Origin: Stutzerimonas stutzeri
Lineage (GTDB): Bacteria; Pseudomonadota; Gammaproteobacteria; Pseudomonadales; Pseudomonadaceae
Reading direction: 5' to 3'
Length of the DNA: 24,459 nt
Assembly: GCA_002339675.1 (NCBI GenBank)
Contig: DDKB01000004.1
Span: 1 to 24,459 of the forward strand
Position 1 is the first letter of the stretch, and each line of letters begins with the position of its first letter. Both the position numbers and the translations under genes were made by a program. This document shows positions 1 to 8,594 of this stretch, in pieces. The notes beneath the pieces were generated by a model. It worked only from the letters and a program-made list of their open reading frames with translations. It did not search any database and was not told the origin of the DNA.

Positions 1-7
1 GTCTTTT

Positions 8-70
8 TCAGACCTTCCTTAACCACTCGTCACCAGAGTTCTTGTAAATCGGATATGCCGGAAGACTCAT
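8..70 (-). pseudogene. hsdS: 5' fragment of type I restriction specificity subunit (hsdS), stop after 20 codons
   Basis: An ATG at 70-68 overlaps the hsdM stop codon as ATGA, the usual hsdM-hsdS junction. The 20 encoded residues begin MSLPAYPIYKNSGDEW. This resembles the common HsdS N-terminus (a pattern like YPxYKxSGxEWLGxVPxHW), where the first target recognition domain begins. The frame then meets TGA at 10-8, where family members continue with Pro and a long recognition domain (HsdS is usually about 400-450 residues). The window ends seven bases later, so I cannot tell a point frameshift from an insertion or recombination. As read, HsdM has no intact specificity partner here. Confidence 0.6.
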
Positions 71-2043
71 GCCGACAGCCCCTCGATCATCTGCTTGATG
101 CGGTCGGTACAGGCTTTCAGGTCGCGGTCGATCTCTTCCAGCGGGCGCGGGGGCTGGAATACATAGAAGTGCCGGTTGAACGGAATCTCGAAGCCGACCA
201 CACCGACCTCACCGTCCTGCGCATCCGTCTTGCTCTCGTCGATCCAGGCATCCGGCACATGGGGAAGCACTTCGCGCTCGAAGTAGTCGTAGATCGACTC
301 GCCCAGCGGCACGTTCTCGTTGTCGCGCAGACCGGCATCGGCTTCCGGCTGGCCTTTGACCATGCAGATATCCGCCTCGGGGTCGCGTTCGCTCAGGGCG
401 TTGAGGATGGCTTTCAGCTCGGGCGTGCCGGGGGATACATCGTGAGCGCTGAGGGTCTTTTTCAGCAGTTTGCTGAACTGCTCGCGGTTGCGATGCCGCA
501 CGCTGGCATCCATGGCTTGCAGGGCTTCGATCAGACGCTGGCGTGCCGGGGCATCCAGCTTTTCGATGGCTTTTTCTTCCCGCACTTTTTCAATGCGCTC
601 GGCGCTGGTCTGGAAGTTCAGGCGCAGCGGGCGCTCGACGGTGATGCGCCGGTAGCCGAAGGCTTCGATGGGGAAGATCTTGCTCTGCGGGGTTTCCTCA
701 AAGCGGCCATAGAGGCGCACCAACTCGTCGATCTGCTCCTCGGTGAGGTACTGGCGTTTGCTGCCCAGCGATTTGCGCATCTTGGCAAAGTGCTGGCTGC
801 CGTCGATCAACTGCACCTTGCCCTTGCGCTCTGCGGCCTTGTGGTTGCTCAGCACCCACACATAGGTAGCGATGCCGGTGTTGTAGAACATGTCGGTGGG
901 CAGCGCGATGATGGCTTCGACCAGATCGTTCTGCAGCAGGTAGCGGCGAATCTCCGACTCGCCTGAACCGGCGCCGCCGGTAAACAGCGGCGAGCCGTTG
1001 AGGATAATGCCAATGCGCGAACCACCTTCACGCGGGTCACGCATCTTGCTGACCAGGTGCAGCAAGAACAGCAGCGAGCCATCGGACACGCGCGGCAGGC
1101 CGGGGCCAAAGCGGCCGTTGAAGCCCTTCTCGCTGTGCTCGTCGGTGATCTGCTTCTGTACCTTCTTCCATTCCACGCCGAACGGCGGGTTGCTGAGCAT
1201 GAAGTCGAAGCGGCTGTCGGCCAGTTGGTCGTCGGACAGAGTGTTGCCCAGCTTGATGCTGGTGACGTCCTGGCCCTTGATCAGCATGTCCGCCTTGCAG
1301 ATGGCGTAGGACTCGGGGTTGAGCTCCTGGCCGTGCAGCGACACGGTGACTTGCTGGCTGATGGACTGGATGTACTCGTCGCCTTCGGAGAGGAAGCCAC
1401 CGGTGCCGGCAGTCGGGTCGTAGATGGTGACGATGCTGTTGGGCTTGAGCTTGTCGTCCTGCCCGGTGATCACCAGGGAGGTGGTCAGGTGCACGATATC
1501 GCGCGGGGTGAAGTGCTCCCCGGCGGTTTCGTTGGAGCTTTCCGCGAACTTGCGGATCAGCTCTTCGAAGATGATGCCCATGCCGAAGTTGCTGATGCGC
1601 GCGGGGCTCAGGTCAGTGGCGGCAAAGCGCTGCACCACCTGATACAGCAGGTTGGCGGTTTCCAGCTGCTGGACGAAATCTTCAAAGTGGAAATGCTCGA
1701 AGATCTCGCGGGCGTCCTTGCTGAAGGACTGCACGTAGCGCATAAGGTCGGCGGCGGTCTGGGTGTCGGACAGCGTGCCGAGGGTCAGCGGCGAGGCGTT
1801 GAAAAATTGCTGGCCGGCGGCGCGCAACAGAATCATCTCGCGCACGGTATCGGGGCGGCCTTCCTGAGCGAAGGTCTGCTTGATCACCTCATCCTTGGTC
1901 GGCGCCAGCACACATTCCATCCGCCGCAGCAGGGTGAACGGCAGGATGATGCGGCCGTACTGGGACTGCTTGAAGTCACCGCGCAGCAGGTCGGCAATCG
2001 ACCAAAGAAACGCGGCCGTCTGGGAATGGTTTTCCGTGTTCAC
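67..2043 (-). CDS. hsdM: Type I restriction-modification system, N6-adenine DNA methyltransferase subunit M
   Basis: The 658-residue product is a full-length HsdM-type methyltransferase. It would transfer a methyl group from S-adenosylmethionine to adenine in the site chosen by HsdS, and would form the M2S core with it. The N-terminal helical domain (about 1-150) is followed by the AGEHFTPR stretch (174-181), the SAM-binding motif I DPTAGTGGF (209-217) and the catalytic motif IV NPPF (285-288). The start is GTG at 2043-2041, preceded by AGGAG at 2055-2051 on the minus strand. The ORF ends by overlapping the truncated hsdS start. No hsdR is in the window. The open frame on the opposite strand (1057-2148) is a shadow. 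Confidence 0.95.
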   Translation of the reverse strand: MNTENHSQTAAFLWSIADLLRGDFKQSQYGRIILPFTLLRRMECVLAPTKDEVIKQTFAQEGRPDTVREMILLRAAGQQFFNASPLTLGTLSDTQTAADLMRYVQSFSKDAREIFEHFHFEDFVQQLETANLLYQVVQRFAATDLSPARISNFGMGIIFEELIRKFAESSNETAGEHFTPRDIVHLTTSLVITGQDDKLKPNSIVTIYDPTAGTGGFLSEGDEYIQSISQQVTVSLHGQELNPESYAICKADMLIKGQDVTSIKLGNTLSDDQLADSRFDFMLSNPPFGVEWKKVQKQITDEHSEKGFNGRFGPGLPRVSDGSLLFLLHLVSKMRDPREGGSRIGIILNGSPLFTGGAGSGESEIRRYLLQNDLVEAIIALPTDMFYNTGIATYVWVLSNHKAAERKGKVQLIDGSQHFAKMRKSLGSKRQYLTEEQIDELVRLYGRFEETPQSKIFPIEAFGYRRITVERPLRLNFQTSAERIEKVREEKAIEKLDAPARQRLIEALQAMDASVRHRNREQFSKLLKKTLSAHDVSPGTPELKAILNALSERDPEADICMVKGQPEADAGLRDNENVPLGESIYDYFEREVLPHVPDAWIDESKTDAQDGEVGVVGFEIPFNRHFYVFQPPRPLEEIDRDLKACTDRIKQMIEGLSA

Positions 2044-2324
2044 GCAACAGCTCCTGAAGATACGGCGAAGCCGATGAGTTTAACCCGGCGGTGTGTGACA
2101 GAGCGCATGCACATGCAAGCGCTGAAGCACATTAAGCCCCTCCATTGAGAGCGGGAACAACTGTCAGCATGCACAGGTAAACTTTTGCGGCGTTTGAGAG
2201 ATACCTCGAGGGCGAGCGCACATGCGGCGCCGGCTGAAATGCTTCTGTATACGTAAATCAACTTGGCGGACGAGCAGCGATGGAGCGATAAAGGCCCTTC
2301 CCCTCCCCGGGCACCTCGGTTGTA

Positions 2325-2924
2325 ATGACAGATACATCCACCGGACGGACACCTATGCACGGCCTGCCTACAACCAATACGATTTCCAGGGCTATGTTCG
2401 AAGCCGATCCAATGCACACCTGTTGCGTGGAGAATGCCTGCTTCGACGAGTATGACCGGGTCGCTGCAGGTGCAGTGGCGTACTTGGAGAACGGCTACAC
2501 GCTCTCCCAGGCACTGCACAAAGCCTTGCAAGACTCGTTCGGCCCAGAGCTGACAGCTGGCCGGGACCTGTCGCACGTTCTAACGTTCGTGGAGCTGTCT
2601 GCCGGCCGCAACGGTAAGGAGCTAGCCGACTCGTACCACAACGAGATCGAGGGTCGTTGGTACAAGGAATACTTCCTCACCTTCTCCGAGACCGGCACCA
2701 TCAAGGTTCGGGTCAAGTTTGAGCAGAGCACCGCTTGGATCGCCGAACGAAAAATGCAGCCTCAAGACATTACCGCGCTGATCGATCCAGAGACGGGTGA
2801 CTTCCTAACAGCCATGACCTTTGACGACTGTCTGTTCGAGCTGACCAGAGTGGACCTTTCATTGACCAGGAAGACGCTGACCATCTACGCGAGACAGCCC
2901 AGAGAAGAGCCGACGGACCACTGA
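2325..2924 (+). CDS. Hypothetical protein
   Basis: This open frame of up to 199 codons encodes a mixed-charge, soluble-looking protein with no signal peptide or membrane segment and no family I recognise. Its central and C-terminal parts (from about residue 75, FVELSAGRNGKELADSYHNE, to the end) have the alternating beta-strand look of a real folded domain. The opposite strand carries only short frames. The start is uncertain: ATG 2325 has no clear ribosome binding site, while ATG 2355 follows a weak GGACGG and ATG 2394 a weak AGGG. It stands alone, divergent from hsdM and convergent with the metallophosphoesterase gene. Confidence 0.55.
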   Translation: MTDTSTGRTPMHGLPTTNTISRAMFEADPMHTCCVENACFDEYDRVAAGAVAYLENGYTLSQALHKALQDSFGPELTAGRDLSHVLTFVELSAGRNGKELADSYHNEIEGRWYKEYFLTFSETGTIKVRVKFEQSTAWIAERKMQPQDITALIDPETGDFLTAMTFDDCLFELTRVDLSLTRKTLTIYARQPREEPTDH

Positions 2925-2966
2925 GTTGCTACGGCAGTGCTCGCCGTGAAACAAGACGAAGACTTG

Positions 2967-3908
2967 TCAGGCGTCGCGTCCAACCCAGGCGAAGTTTTTC
3001 TCCGACAGCCTGGCCTCGCCGCTCCAGCGGTACGCACAGAGTTTGGCGCGGCTGGGATCTTGGCCCGCGATGCTGTAGTCCAGGCATGCGATCTGATCTG
3101 TCATCAATGTGGGTGTGCCACTCATCCAGTAATGACCGATGAACAGCGGCTTGCTGCCGTCGTAGCCGGGCTGCAGTTCGGCCGGCACGGGTTCGTGGGG
3201 AATCTGCTCGATTATAGAAGGCGGGACCATCGCCAAGTCACGATAGGTCAACTGCTCGCCCTCATGCCACCAGCGCGTGCGAGTACGGGAGCGCCGGTGC
3301 CCGTACTTGTCCTTGAAATGCAAACCCGACGGTAAGGGAATCTCCATTCCCTTCAGGAGGGTTTCCACTGCATCAAAGGCTTCACTGCCCTCGGTGCATA
3401 CAGCCGACCAGGAGCCTGAGCGAATCCGTGCGTGCACATCCAGGTGAGATGCCAGCGCCTCAATCTGTCGGGGATGCCAGCAGGCATGAATGACCCGCAG
3501 GCCGCCGAGATCCAGATAAAGGGGCAGCGTTTTGAACCACTCGATCGTGTCCAAGTGCTGATGGGAGCCCTCGCCGATCTGAACAAGAAAGGCGTCGTGC
3601 TGCTCGCGATTCTTATCCGAGTGAACGCGTAGGAACTCCCCAGTTCGTTCAGCACAAGGCGTAGCCCAGGCAACCGCATTGAATTCATGGTTGCCCATGA
3701 CAGCCAGCGCGTGGCCCGCCTCGACCATGCGACGAGCGATCTGGACGGTTTCAACTTGCTCGGGGCCGCGATCAACGAAGTCGCCGAGGAAAATCACTTT
3801 GCGCTCAACATGCTGCCAGGTGCCTTCCCGCTCCTGATACCCCAATTTGCGTAGGAGGCATTTGAGCGCCGACGCGTAACCATGAATGTCCCCGATCAGG
3901 TCGTACAT
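2967..3908 (-). CDS. Metallophosphoesterase (calcineurin-like, ApaH/PrpE type)
   Basis: The 313-residue product has the metal-binding signature of calcineurin-like phosphoesterases: GDIHG (6-10), GDFVDRG (42-48) and GNHE (72-75), with a later histidine region VIHACWHP. Family members hydrolyse phosphoester or phosphoanhydride bonds in proteins or dinucleoside polyphosphates using two metal ions. The true substrate cannot be read. I chose the ATG at 3908 because it is preceded by AAGGA at the right distance and the conserved domain begins at once. The longer frame to 3980 adds 24 unconserved residues. The gene is divergent from the ADP-ribosylglycohydrolase gene, with about 300 bases between them. 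Confidence 0.85.
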   Translation of the reverse strand: MYDLIGDIHGYASALKCLLRKLGYQEREGTWQHVERKVIFLGDFVDRGPEQVETVQIARRMVEAGHALAVMGNHEFNAVAWATPCAERTGEFLRVHSDKNREQHDAFLVQIGEGSHQHLDTIEWFKTLPLYLDLGGLRVIHACWHPRQIEALASHLDVHARIRSGSWSAVCTEGSEAFDAVETLLKGMEIPLPSGLHFKDKYGHRRSRTRTRWWHEGEQLTYRDLAMVPPSIIEQIPHEPVPAELQPGYDGSKPLFIGHYWMSGTPTLMTDQIACLDYSIAGQDPSRAKLCAYRWSGEARLSEKNFAWVGRDA

Positions 3909-4217
3909 GCGATTCGTCCTTGGTAAACGTTTTGGATAGGATCCAGAGGCCTTCCATGATGACACTATGGTGGTGCGCAAAAGCTAGTACGCAACATGGT
4001 GCGCACGGAATAGCCATTATCGGAGAGGTATTCTGGACGCATCAGTCCACGATATATACGAGCCCTCTTCTCGACGCATAACTGCGAGGATGCCCGCGCA
4101 TGGTGGTATCCGGTCAGGTATCCAACCTAGTATCCATTCGATCGGAGTTGCGAACGTCTGCTACGGGACGACGAATCACTTCTTTGGGTCTTCATTTCTC
4201 TTTTGGCAAGGACGGTT
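3909..4217. other. Divergent intergenic region without a gene
   Basis: These 309 bases separate the metallophosphoesterase gene from the ADP-ribosylglycohydrolase gene and should hold both promoters. I see no convincing -35/-10 pair and no coding potential. The only structure noted is a 9-base direct repeat, TGGTGCGCA, at 3971-3979 and 3997-4005. The spacing is 26 bases start to start, and it lies closer to the metallophosphoesterase start. It could be a pair of regulator half-sites or chance. Confidence 0.4.
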
Positions 4218-5156
4218 ATGAACGCGGATCTCGATCGCTACGAGGGCTGCCTAATGGGGTTGGCCTGTGGTGATGCCGTAGGCACAGCAGTGGAGTTCGT
4301 GCCGCGGGGGCGGTTTGCGCCATTAACAGATATGACTGGCGGCGGGAAATTCAGACTCCGCAAAGGGGAATGGACTGACGACACCTCGATGGCGCTGTGC
4401 CTCGCGGAAAGCCTGATCGAGTGTAACGGCTTCGACCCACTCGACCAGATGCAGCGGTACTGGCAATGGGCTGATCAGGGGCACAACTCGTGCCGGCCAC
4501 ATGCTTTCGGCATCGGCAAGACCGTTGCGGCAGCTTTGACTCGCTTTCACCGAACCGGCGAACCTTACTGCGGCTCCACGGAACCCAGCTCATCGGGCAA
4601 TGGCTCACTGATGCGGCTAGCACCTATTCCCATGTACTACTTCAGCGACCCGGACCGAGCGTTGGATTTTGCTGCCTTGGGTTCGGCCACTACACACGGA
4701 TCAGAGGAGTGTCTCGCTAGTTGCCGTTATTTCACATTGGTCCTTTTACGAGCTTTAGCCGGTGAACGAGACAAGGCTAAGCTATTTCTAACTCGCCTGG
4801 AGTTAGATGCCCCGGAATCAATGAAGCGGATCATCGACCAGCGTTTTCGCTATGCATCAGAAGCAGAAGTGTCTGGGTCCGGTTATGTGGTGGAAAGCCT
4901 GGAGGCTGCGCTCTGGTCTTTCTGGCATACGGACAACTTCCAGGACGCGATACTCGCGGCCGCAAATCTTGGCGATGATGCGGACACTACAGCTGCGATA
5001 TGTGGGCAGATTGCTGGTGCGTATTACGGGTGCAGCCAGATCCCCGAGGACTGGATTAGCAGTTTGTATCGAGGTGAACACATCCGCCGGATAGCTCGTC
5101 AGCTGGCAGCTTTCCCGGCGCCCTGCCCGTTCCGTGGCCCCGAGTCGTCAAAATGA
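4218..5156 (+). CDS. ADP-ribosylglycohydrolase family protein
   Basis: The 312-residue product belongs to the ADP-ribosylglycohydrolase (DraG/ARH) family, which removes ADP-ribose from proteins, nucleic acids or small molecules using two Mg ions. Visible signatures are GDAVGTAVEF (18-27), the metal-binding WTDDTSMAL (52-60), the GNGSLMRLAPIP stretch in the middle, and the second metal motif LGDDADTTAA near the C-terminus, followed by GQIAGAYYG. All key metal-binding acids are present, so it is probably active. ATG 4218 is chosen because AAGGA lies at 4208-4212. A TTG five codons upstream also keeps the frame open. The substrate is unknown; no ADP-ribosyltransferase is recognisable nearby. Confidence 0.9.
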   Translation: MNADLDRYEGCLMGLACGDAVGTAVEFVPRGRFAPLTDMTGGGKFRLRKGEWTDDTSMALCLAESLIECNGFDPLDQMQRYWQWADQGHNSCRPHAFGIGKTVAAALTRFHRTGEPYCGSTEPSSSGNGSLMRLAPIPMYYFSDPDRALDFAALGSATTHGSEECLASCRYFTLVLLRALAGERDKAKLFLTRLELDAPESMKRIIDQRFRYASEAEVSGSGYVVESLEAALWSFWHTDNFQDAILAAANLGDDADTTAAICGQIAGAYYGCSQIPEDWISSLYRGEHIRRIARQLAAFPAPCPFRGPESSK

Positions 5157-5275
5157 CGATTATGCTGAAGCGCCTGTGAGGACAATCAAACTGAACAAGG
5201 CTGCAGCAAGTAGCCGGGGTGTGAGTAGGCAGGAGTGTTGGCTTTGGCCAGTGTTGAACAGCAAAGGAAGCATCT

Positions 5276-5737
5276 ATGACCGCCCAGTTAAGCGACTCGC
5301 TGCGTTACGAAGGTGAAACATTACGGTTATTTACCTTACCCCTAAACACGTACTGGAATATGGCCAGTGCGGCCAACAACAGCGATGACGACAGCCCGGA
5401 AAAGCGGCGAGACTTTGCCGATATGGGCACCTGGTGCTGGCGTAGGCATACCGCATCATGGGCAATCGAACAGGGGCATCTCTATCTGATCGGAATCCAT
5501 GCGAATTACGAAGATGGGGGTGAAGCTATGCTGGAGGACTTTTTCCCCGGATACCCGAATCGCGTGTTCGCACATTGGTACAGTGGGCAATTGCGCTGCT
5601 CTCGCGGTGAGCTGCTGGAGTATGTGCACGCTGGCTTTGGCAGCCGGTATGAGGAAGATCTGCTCATCGATATCGATCGCGGCGTCGTCAAGGACCAGCA
5701 CGTAATAGACAACCGCACGGAGTCGGAGCGGCAATGA
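5276..5737 (+). CDS. Hypothetical protein, conserved-looking, first gene of a coupled pair
   Basis: The 153-residue soluble product has no signal peptide. It contains many aromatic residues in a beta-rich pattern, with segments such as GTWCWRRHTASWAIEQGHLY, VFAHWYSGQL and the ELLEYVHAGFGSRYEEDLL stretch. From memory, proteins with this 'GxLxxP/SxGxLLEYVHxGxGSxYExDLL' style occur in many bacteria without known function, sometimes near toxin loci, but I cannot assign a family. The ATG at 5276 has AAAGGAAG just upstream. Its stop overlaps the start of the next gene as ATGA, so the two are probably translated together. Confidence 0.75.
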   Translation: MTAQLSDSLRYEGETLRLFTLPLNTYWNMASAANNSDDDSPEKRRDFADMGTWCWRRHTASWAIEQGHLYLIGIHANYEDGGEAMLEDFFPGYPNRVFAHWYSGQLRCSRGELLEYVHAGFGSRYEEDLLIDIDRGVVKDQHVIDNRTESERQ

Positions 5738-6255
5738 AGGCGCTGTTACTCGGCGTCGGTGTCTATCTGCTGGGCGGGCTGGTGTTCATCGCTGTAGCCG
5801 AAGTCAAATCACGGCTGCAGTGCAAGGACGAAGTGTCCCTCGACGATGAGGACTCGTATCTTGTATGGCTTGTGTTGCTTGTTTTATGGCTACCGGTCAT
5901 AGCTTATGCACTGTGCGAGTCGTGGTTACATAAGCCGCACGTCTCACCGGTCTACCGAGAATTTCTGGCCACCCCCGAGTCGCTCGTCCAACGCTATTCG
6001 AAGGAAGAAGTGGCACAGTTGGAGATCTACCATGATCCGTTCGGAGCGGTTCCGCCCGTTCCGTTTGGGCATCTACACGAGGCATGGCTACGTTTTCGGG
6101 AGCACGTTGGAAGTGAAGACGAGCTTTGGTCATTCACCATAGATACCCGCAACGACCCTGGCATCGAAGCGATGAGCAATTATGGAACCGTGCACGGTTA
6201 CGCATTGGTAAGAAACAGTGCTGTAGTCCAGGAGATATATACAAGTATGGGGTAG
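5734..6255 (+). CDS. Hypothetical membrane protein, second gene of a coupled pair
   Basis: The 173-residue product has two hydrophobic segments (about residues 2-23 and 44-64) separated by an acidic loop (DEVSLDDEDS). A soluble C-terminal domain of about 100 residues follows. I recognise no family. It starts inside the stop codon of the preceding gene (ATGA at 5734-5737), a strong sign of translational coupling and joint function. The pair could be a toxin/immunity-type or housekeeping membrane couple, but nothing in the sequence decides this. Confidence 0.7.
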   Translation: MKALLLGVGVYLLGGLVFIAVAEVKSRLQCKDEVSLDDEDSYLVWLVLLVLWLPVIAYALCESWLHKPHVSPVYREFLATPESLVQRYSKEEVAQLEIYHDPFGAVPPVPFGHLHEAWLRFREHVGSEDELWSFTIDTRNDPGIEAMSNYGTVHGYALVRNSAVVQEIYTSMG

Positions 6256-6334
6256 CCGGATTTATTCAGATTGCCCGTTGCGATGCCATCCGGACGATGC
6301 TCGAAGGCGAAATGTTCCATGAATAGCCCAGCGA

Positions 6335-6348
6335 GGGGCATAAGCCCC
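6335..6348. terminator. Short GC hairpin, possible weak terminator
   Basis: GGGGC-ATAA-GCCCC forms a perfect 5-bp stem with a tetraloop about 80 bases after the stop of the membrane-protein gene. There is no run of T after it on either strand, so intrinsic termination is doubtful. Confidence 0.25.
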
Positions 6349-6445
6349 ACGCCTACGTTACGTGCAAGGGATGGCTAGCAAAGTGCGGGCACACCGGCTT
6401 CATCAGACGGCGCGGGTGCGCCGTTGCAGATGTGTTCGCTTCTGC

Positions 6446-6724
6446 TTACCACAGCTTCCAAACAGCAGATTTGGTGCGGTGACCTGAGTCATCTTTCACG
6501 CGCACCTTAGAGTCATAGTCGATCGACAACATTTCGGAGTTCGATGACAGGGCTCGTCCAATCCCTGCGTTCCAGGACCCGCAAACCGGCGTATTGAGAT
6601 CGGATAAGAATTGGCCCTTCAAAATTCGTATCACGTCTATCGTCTTAACATAGCGTTTGCCGCTTTTCCGTAGGCCTTCGATAATCATCATCAATATCGC
6701 CGCAAGCGTATCTGTATTTCGCAT
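6446..6724 (-). CDS. Small hypothetical protein
   Basis: The 92-residue product is basic, helical at the N-terminus (residues 1-40), and has a compact C-terminal part ending SAVWKLW. The layout, with a phrase like 'KRYVKTIDVIRILKGQF', looks like a small winged-helix or nucleic-acid-binding fold, but no family is assigned. The ATG at 6724 follows GGAG at a good distance (CCGGAGAATCCTAA then ATG). The gene stands alone between the coupled pair and the broken PEP-mutase gene, and its base composition is less GC-rich than that of the right half of the window. Confidence 0.55.
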   Translation of the reverse strand: MRNTDTLAAILMMIIEGLRKSGKRYVKTIDVIRILKGQFLSDLNTPVCGSWNAGIGRALSSNSEMLSIDYDSKVRVKDDSGHRTKSAVWKLW

Positions 6725-6802
6725 TTAGGATTCTCCGGTTCAGGTTAAGGGATTCGGAAAAACCGAGCGCCCCACCGATATAGTGAGTTTGGGCCGAGAA
6801 TT

Positions 6803-7336
6803 TCAGACCACCGATCGGAAAGGAGTGCCGGTCGTTATGTCCATCCAGACCGAGCCGCTGTGAATCGAATCAACACCTGTAATCGTTGCTGGACCAGCGC
6901 CCCGGAACAATTCGTCGAGCTCGCTACCGATAGGTGAACTTGGAAACGCATCGAACCGGCCATGTTTCAGCGCTTGGGCCGCGCTGTAAAAGCCGCTCCA
7001 TGCGGCGCGCGCCAATGCGCCGCCTACACTGACTCGTCTGACGCCCATAGCTGACAGTTCTTTAACCGTCAGGTCACTGTTCCAGCCAATTAGTACGTTG
7101 ACCGGCTTGGGCGCCACGGCCAAGACGACCGCGGCGATGTCGTCACGCGTCTTGATCCCGGGTGCGTAAAGGCAGTCGGCACCGGCTTCGGCGTAGGCCT
7201 GCAGCCGCTTGATGGTGTCCGGTAGATCGGGACGGCCAAGGAAAAAGTTTTCCGCACGAGCGACCAGGAGCGTCCTTGAGCCGCTTGCATCGATGGCATC
7301 CCGTGCCGCACAGAGGAGAACTCGGCCTGTGAGGAC
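6803..7336 (-). pseudogene. Isocitrate lyase/PEP mutase family protein, 5'-truncated
   Basis: The frame is open from about 7336 to the stop at 6803 and encodes the C-terminal part of an isocitrate lyase/phosphoenolpyruvate mutase superfamily protein. Recognisable pieces are ARAENFFLGRPDLPDTIKRL, YAEAGADCLYAPGI, PKPVNVLIGW and GVRRVSVGGALARAAW, in the family order. About 100-150 N-terminal residues, including the catalytic part of the barrel, are missing. No ATG with a ribosome binding site precedes the homologous stretch, and the frame upstream ends in the 3' end of umuC (stop at 7351-7349). The break therefore coincides with the umuDC junction. The product is almost certainly not functional. 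Confidence 0.8.
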
Positions 7337-7337
7337 T

Positions 7338-8594
7338 CTAGTCCACGATCATCAGCTCATCCCAGCGGGACGTATACCGCTTGCTCATCATCTCGCGCTT
7401 CATAGCCCATGCAGGCGCAGCGGGAATGCGCCCGAGCCGTACAGCTCCCCTGCCCTCCCGCGCATTGATACGGTCAACCACCGCCATCAGCCGATCAGCC
7501 CCTGGCCGAGGGGCTTGCGCGAACAGGTCGGCGGTGAACTCACCGCGTTGCCGCAAATCCTGGAGCAGGACCTCCGCCTTGCTGTAGGCATAGCCTGGCC
7601 GATAGATCGCATCCAAACCCCGAATTGCGGCGGCCGCCAGCACACGGGTGTCATCGGTCGGGTATGGCAGCGGGCAGTCGACAGCGTTGGCATAGCGCGG
7701 CTGCTCGGGATCGTGCATGCCGGTACGAATGGCTACCTGCAGCCCACCCGCCAAGCTCTGCTGAGCCCTTAGCTTCTCAGCGGCCTTGGTCACGTAGGCC
7801 ACCACTGCCTCACGAATCGGTGCGATCTCCCGCAGACGCGAGCCGAACATCTTGCTGCTGCAAATCACCTGACGCGCAGGTTTCGCCTCCTCCAGCTCAA
7901 GGCAGGCGATGCCCCTAAGCTCGCGTGAGGTCTTCTCCAGAACCACCGAGAACTGCTTGCGCAGCGACGCCGGGTCATACTGTGCAAGGTCCCATGCCGT
8001 CTTGATACCGAGGGGTTCCAACCGGGCCGTCAACCGCCGACCGACACCCCATACTTCGCCCACTTCGGTGACCCTGAGCAGCTTGTCCCGTCGTGTCGGG
8101 TCGCGCAGGTCGATGACGCCGCCTGATCTGCCCCAGGTTTTCGCCGCCCAGTTGGCAAGCTTGGCCAGGGTCTTGGTCGGCCCGATGCCCACGCCGACCG
8201 GTATGCCCGTCCAGCGCTGCACACGTTCACGCGCCTGGTGACCGAGCGCGACCATGTCACCTGAAAGCCCCGCCAGGTCGGCAAAGGCTTCGTCGATGCT
8301 GTAGATCTCGATCCGCGGATACAGGCCTTCCAGGGTGGTCATGACCCGGGCACTCATCTGGCCGTACAGCTCGTAATTGCTTGAAAAGCAGACAACGCCC
8401 CACTCGCGCAGTCGATCGCGCCACTGAAAATAGGGAGCCCCCATCGGAATGCCCAGGCGCTTGGCCTCTCGGGTGCGCGCAATCACGCAACCGTCGTTGT
8501 TGCTCAGGACCACGACCGGCACGCCCTCGAGCTCCGGGCGGTATACCCGCTCGCAGCTGCAGTAGAACGCGTTGCAATCGATCAACGCGAACAT
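7338..8594 (-). CDS. umuC: Y-family DNA polymerase V catalytic subunit UmuC (RulB-like)
   Basis: The 418-residue product is full length for UmuC (E. coli 422). It copies damaged DNA together with cleaved UmuD. The catalytic acids are visible as Asp6 in ALIDCNAFY and Asp101-Glu102 in YSIDEAFAD. The SNNDGCVIART stretch (31-41) and the helix-hairpin-helix GEVWGVGRRL region are typical. A possible sliding-clamp-binding peptide, TADLF, lies in the C-terminal third. The start overlaps the umuD end by 13 bases, so the two form one operon under the LexA box. The stop lies beside the truncated PEP-mutase gene, which suggests the cassette arrived by recombination there. Confidence 0.95.
   Translation of the reverse strand: MFALIDCNAFYCSCERVYRPELEGVPVVVLSNNDGCVIARTREAKRLGIPMGAPYFQWRDRLREWGVVCFSSNYELYGQMSARVMTTLEGLYPRIEIYSIDEAFADLAGLSGDMVALGHQARERVQRWTGIPVGVGIGPTKTLAKLANWAAKTWGRSGGVIDLRDPTRRDKLLRVTEVGEVWGVGRRLTARLEPLGIKTAWDLAQYDPASLRKQFSVVLEKTSRELRGIACLELEEAKPARQVICSSKMFGSRLREIAPIREAVVAYVTKAAEKLRAQQSLAGGLQVAIRTGMHDPEQPRYANAVDCPLPYPTDDTRVLAAAAIRGLDAIYRPGYAYSKAEVLLQDLRQRGEFTADLFAQAPRPGADRLMAVVDRINAREGRGAVRLGRIPAAPAWAMKREMMSKRYTSRWDELMIVD

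Noticed and set aside
2105..2116. GCATGCACATGC near-palindrome upstream of hsdM as an operator
   Set aside because: Short, imperfect at the centre, and without a second copy; chance cannot be excluded.
1057..2148. 363-codon open frame opposite hsdM
   Set aside because: Antisense shadow of a strong hsdM gene; the translation is low-complexity Val/Gly/Leu-rich without motifs.
2040..2576. 178-codon minus-strand frame between hsdM and the 199-codon gene
   Set aside because: No ribosome binding site, random-looking composition, and overlap with the better plus-strand frame.
2937..3335. 132-codon plus-strand frame inside the metallophosphoesterase gene
   Set aside because: Antisense to a gene with clear catalytic motifs.
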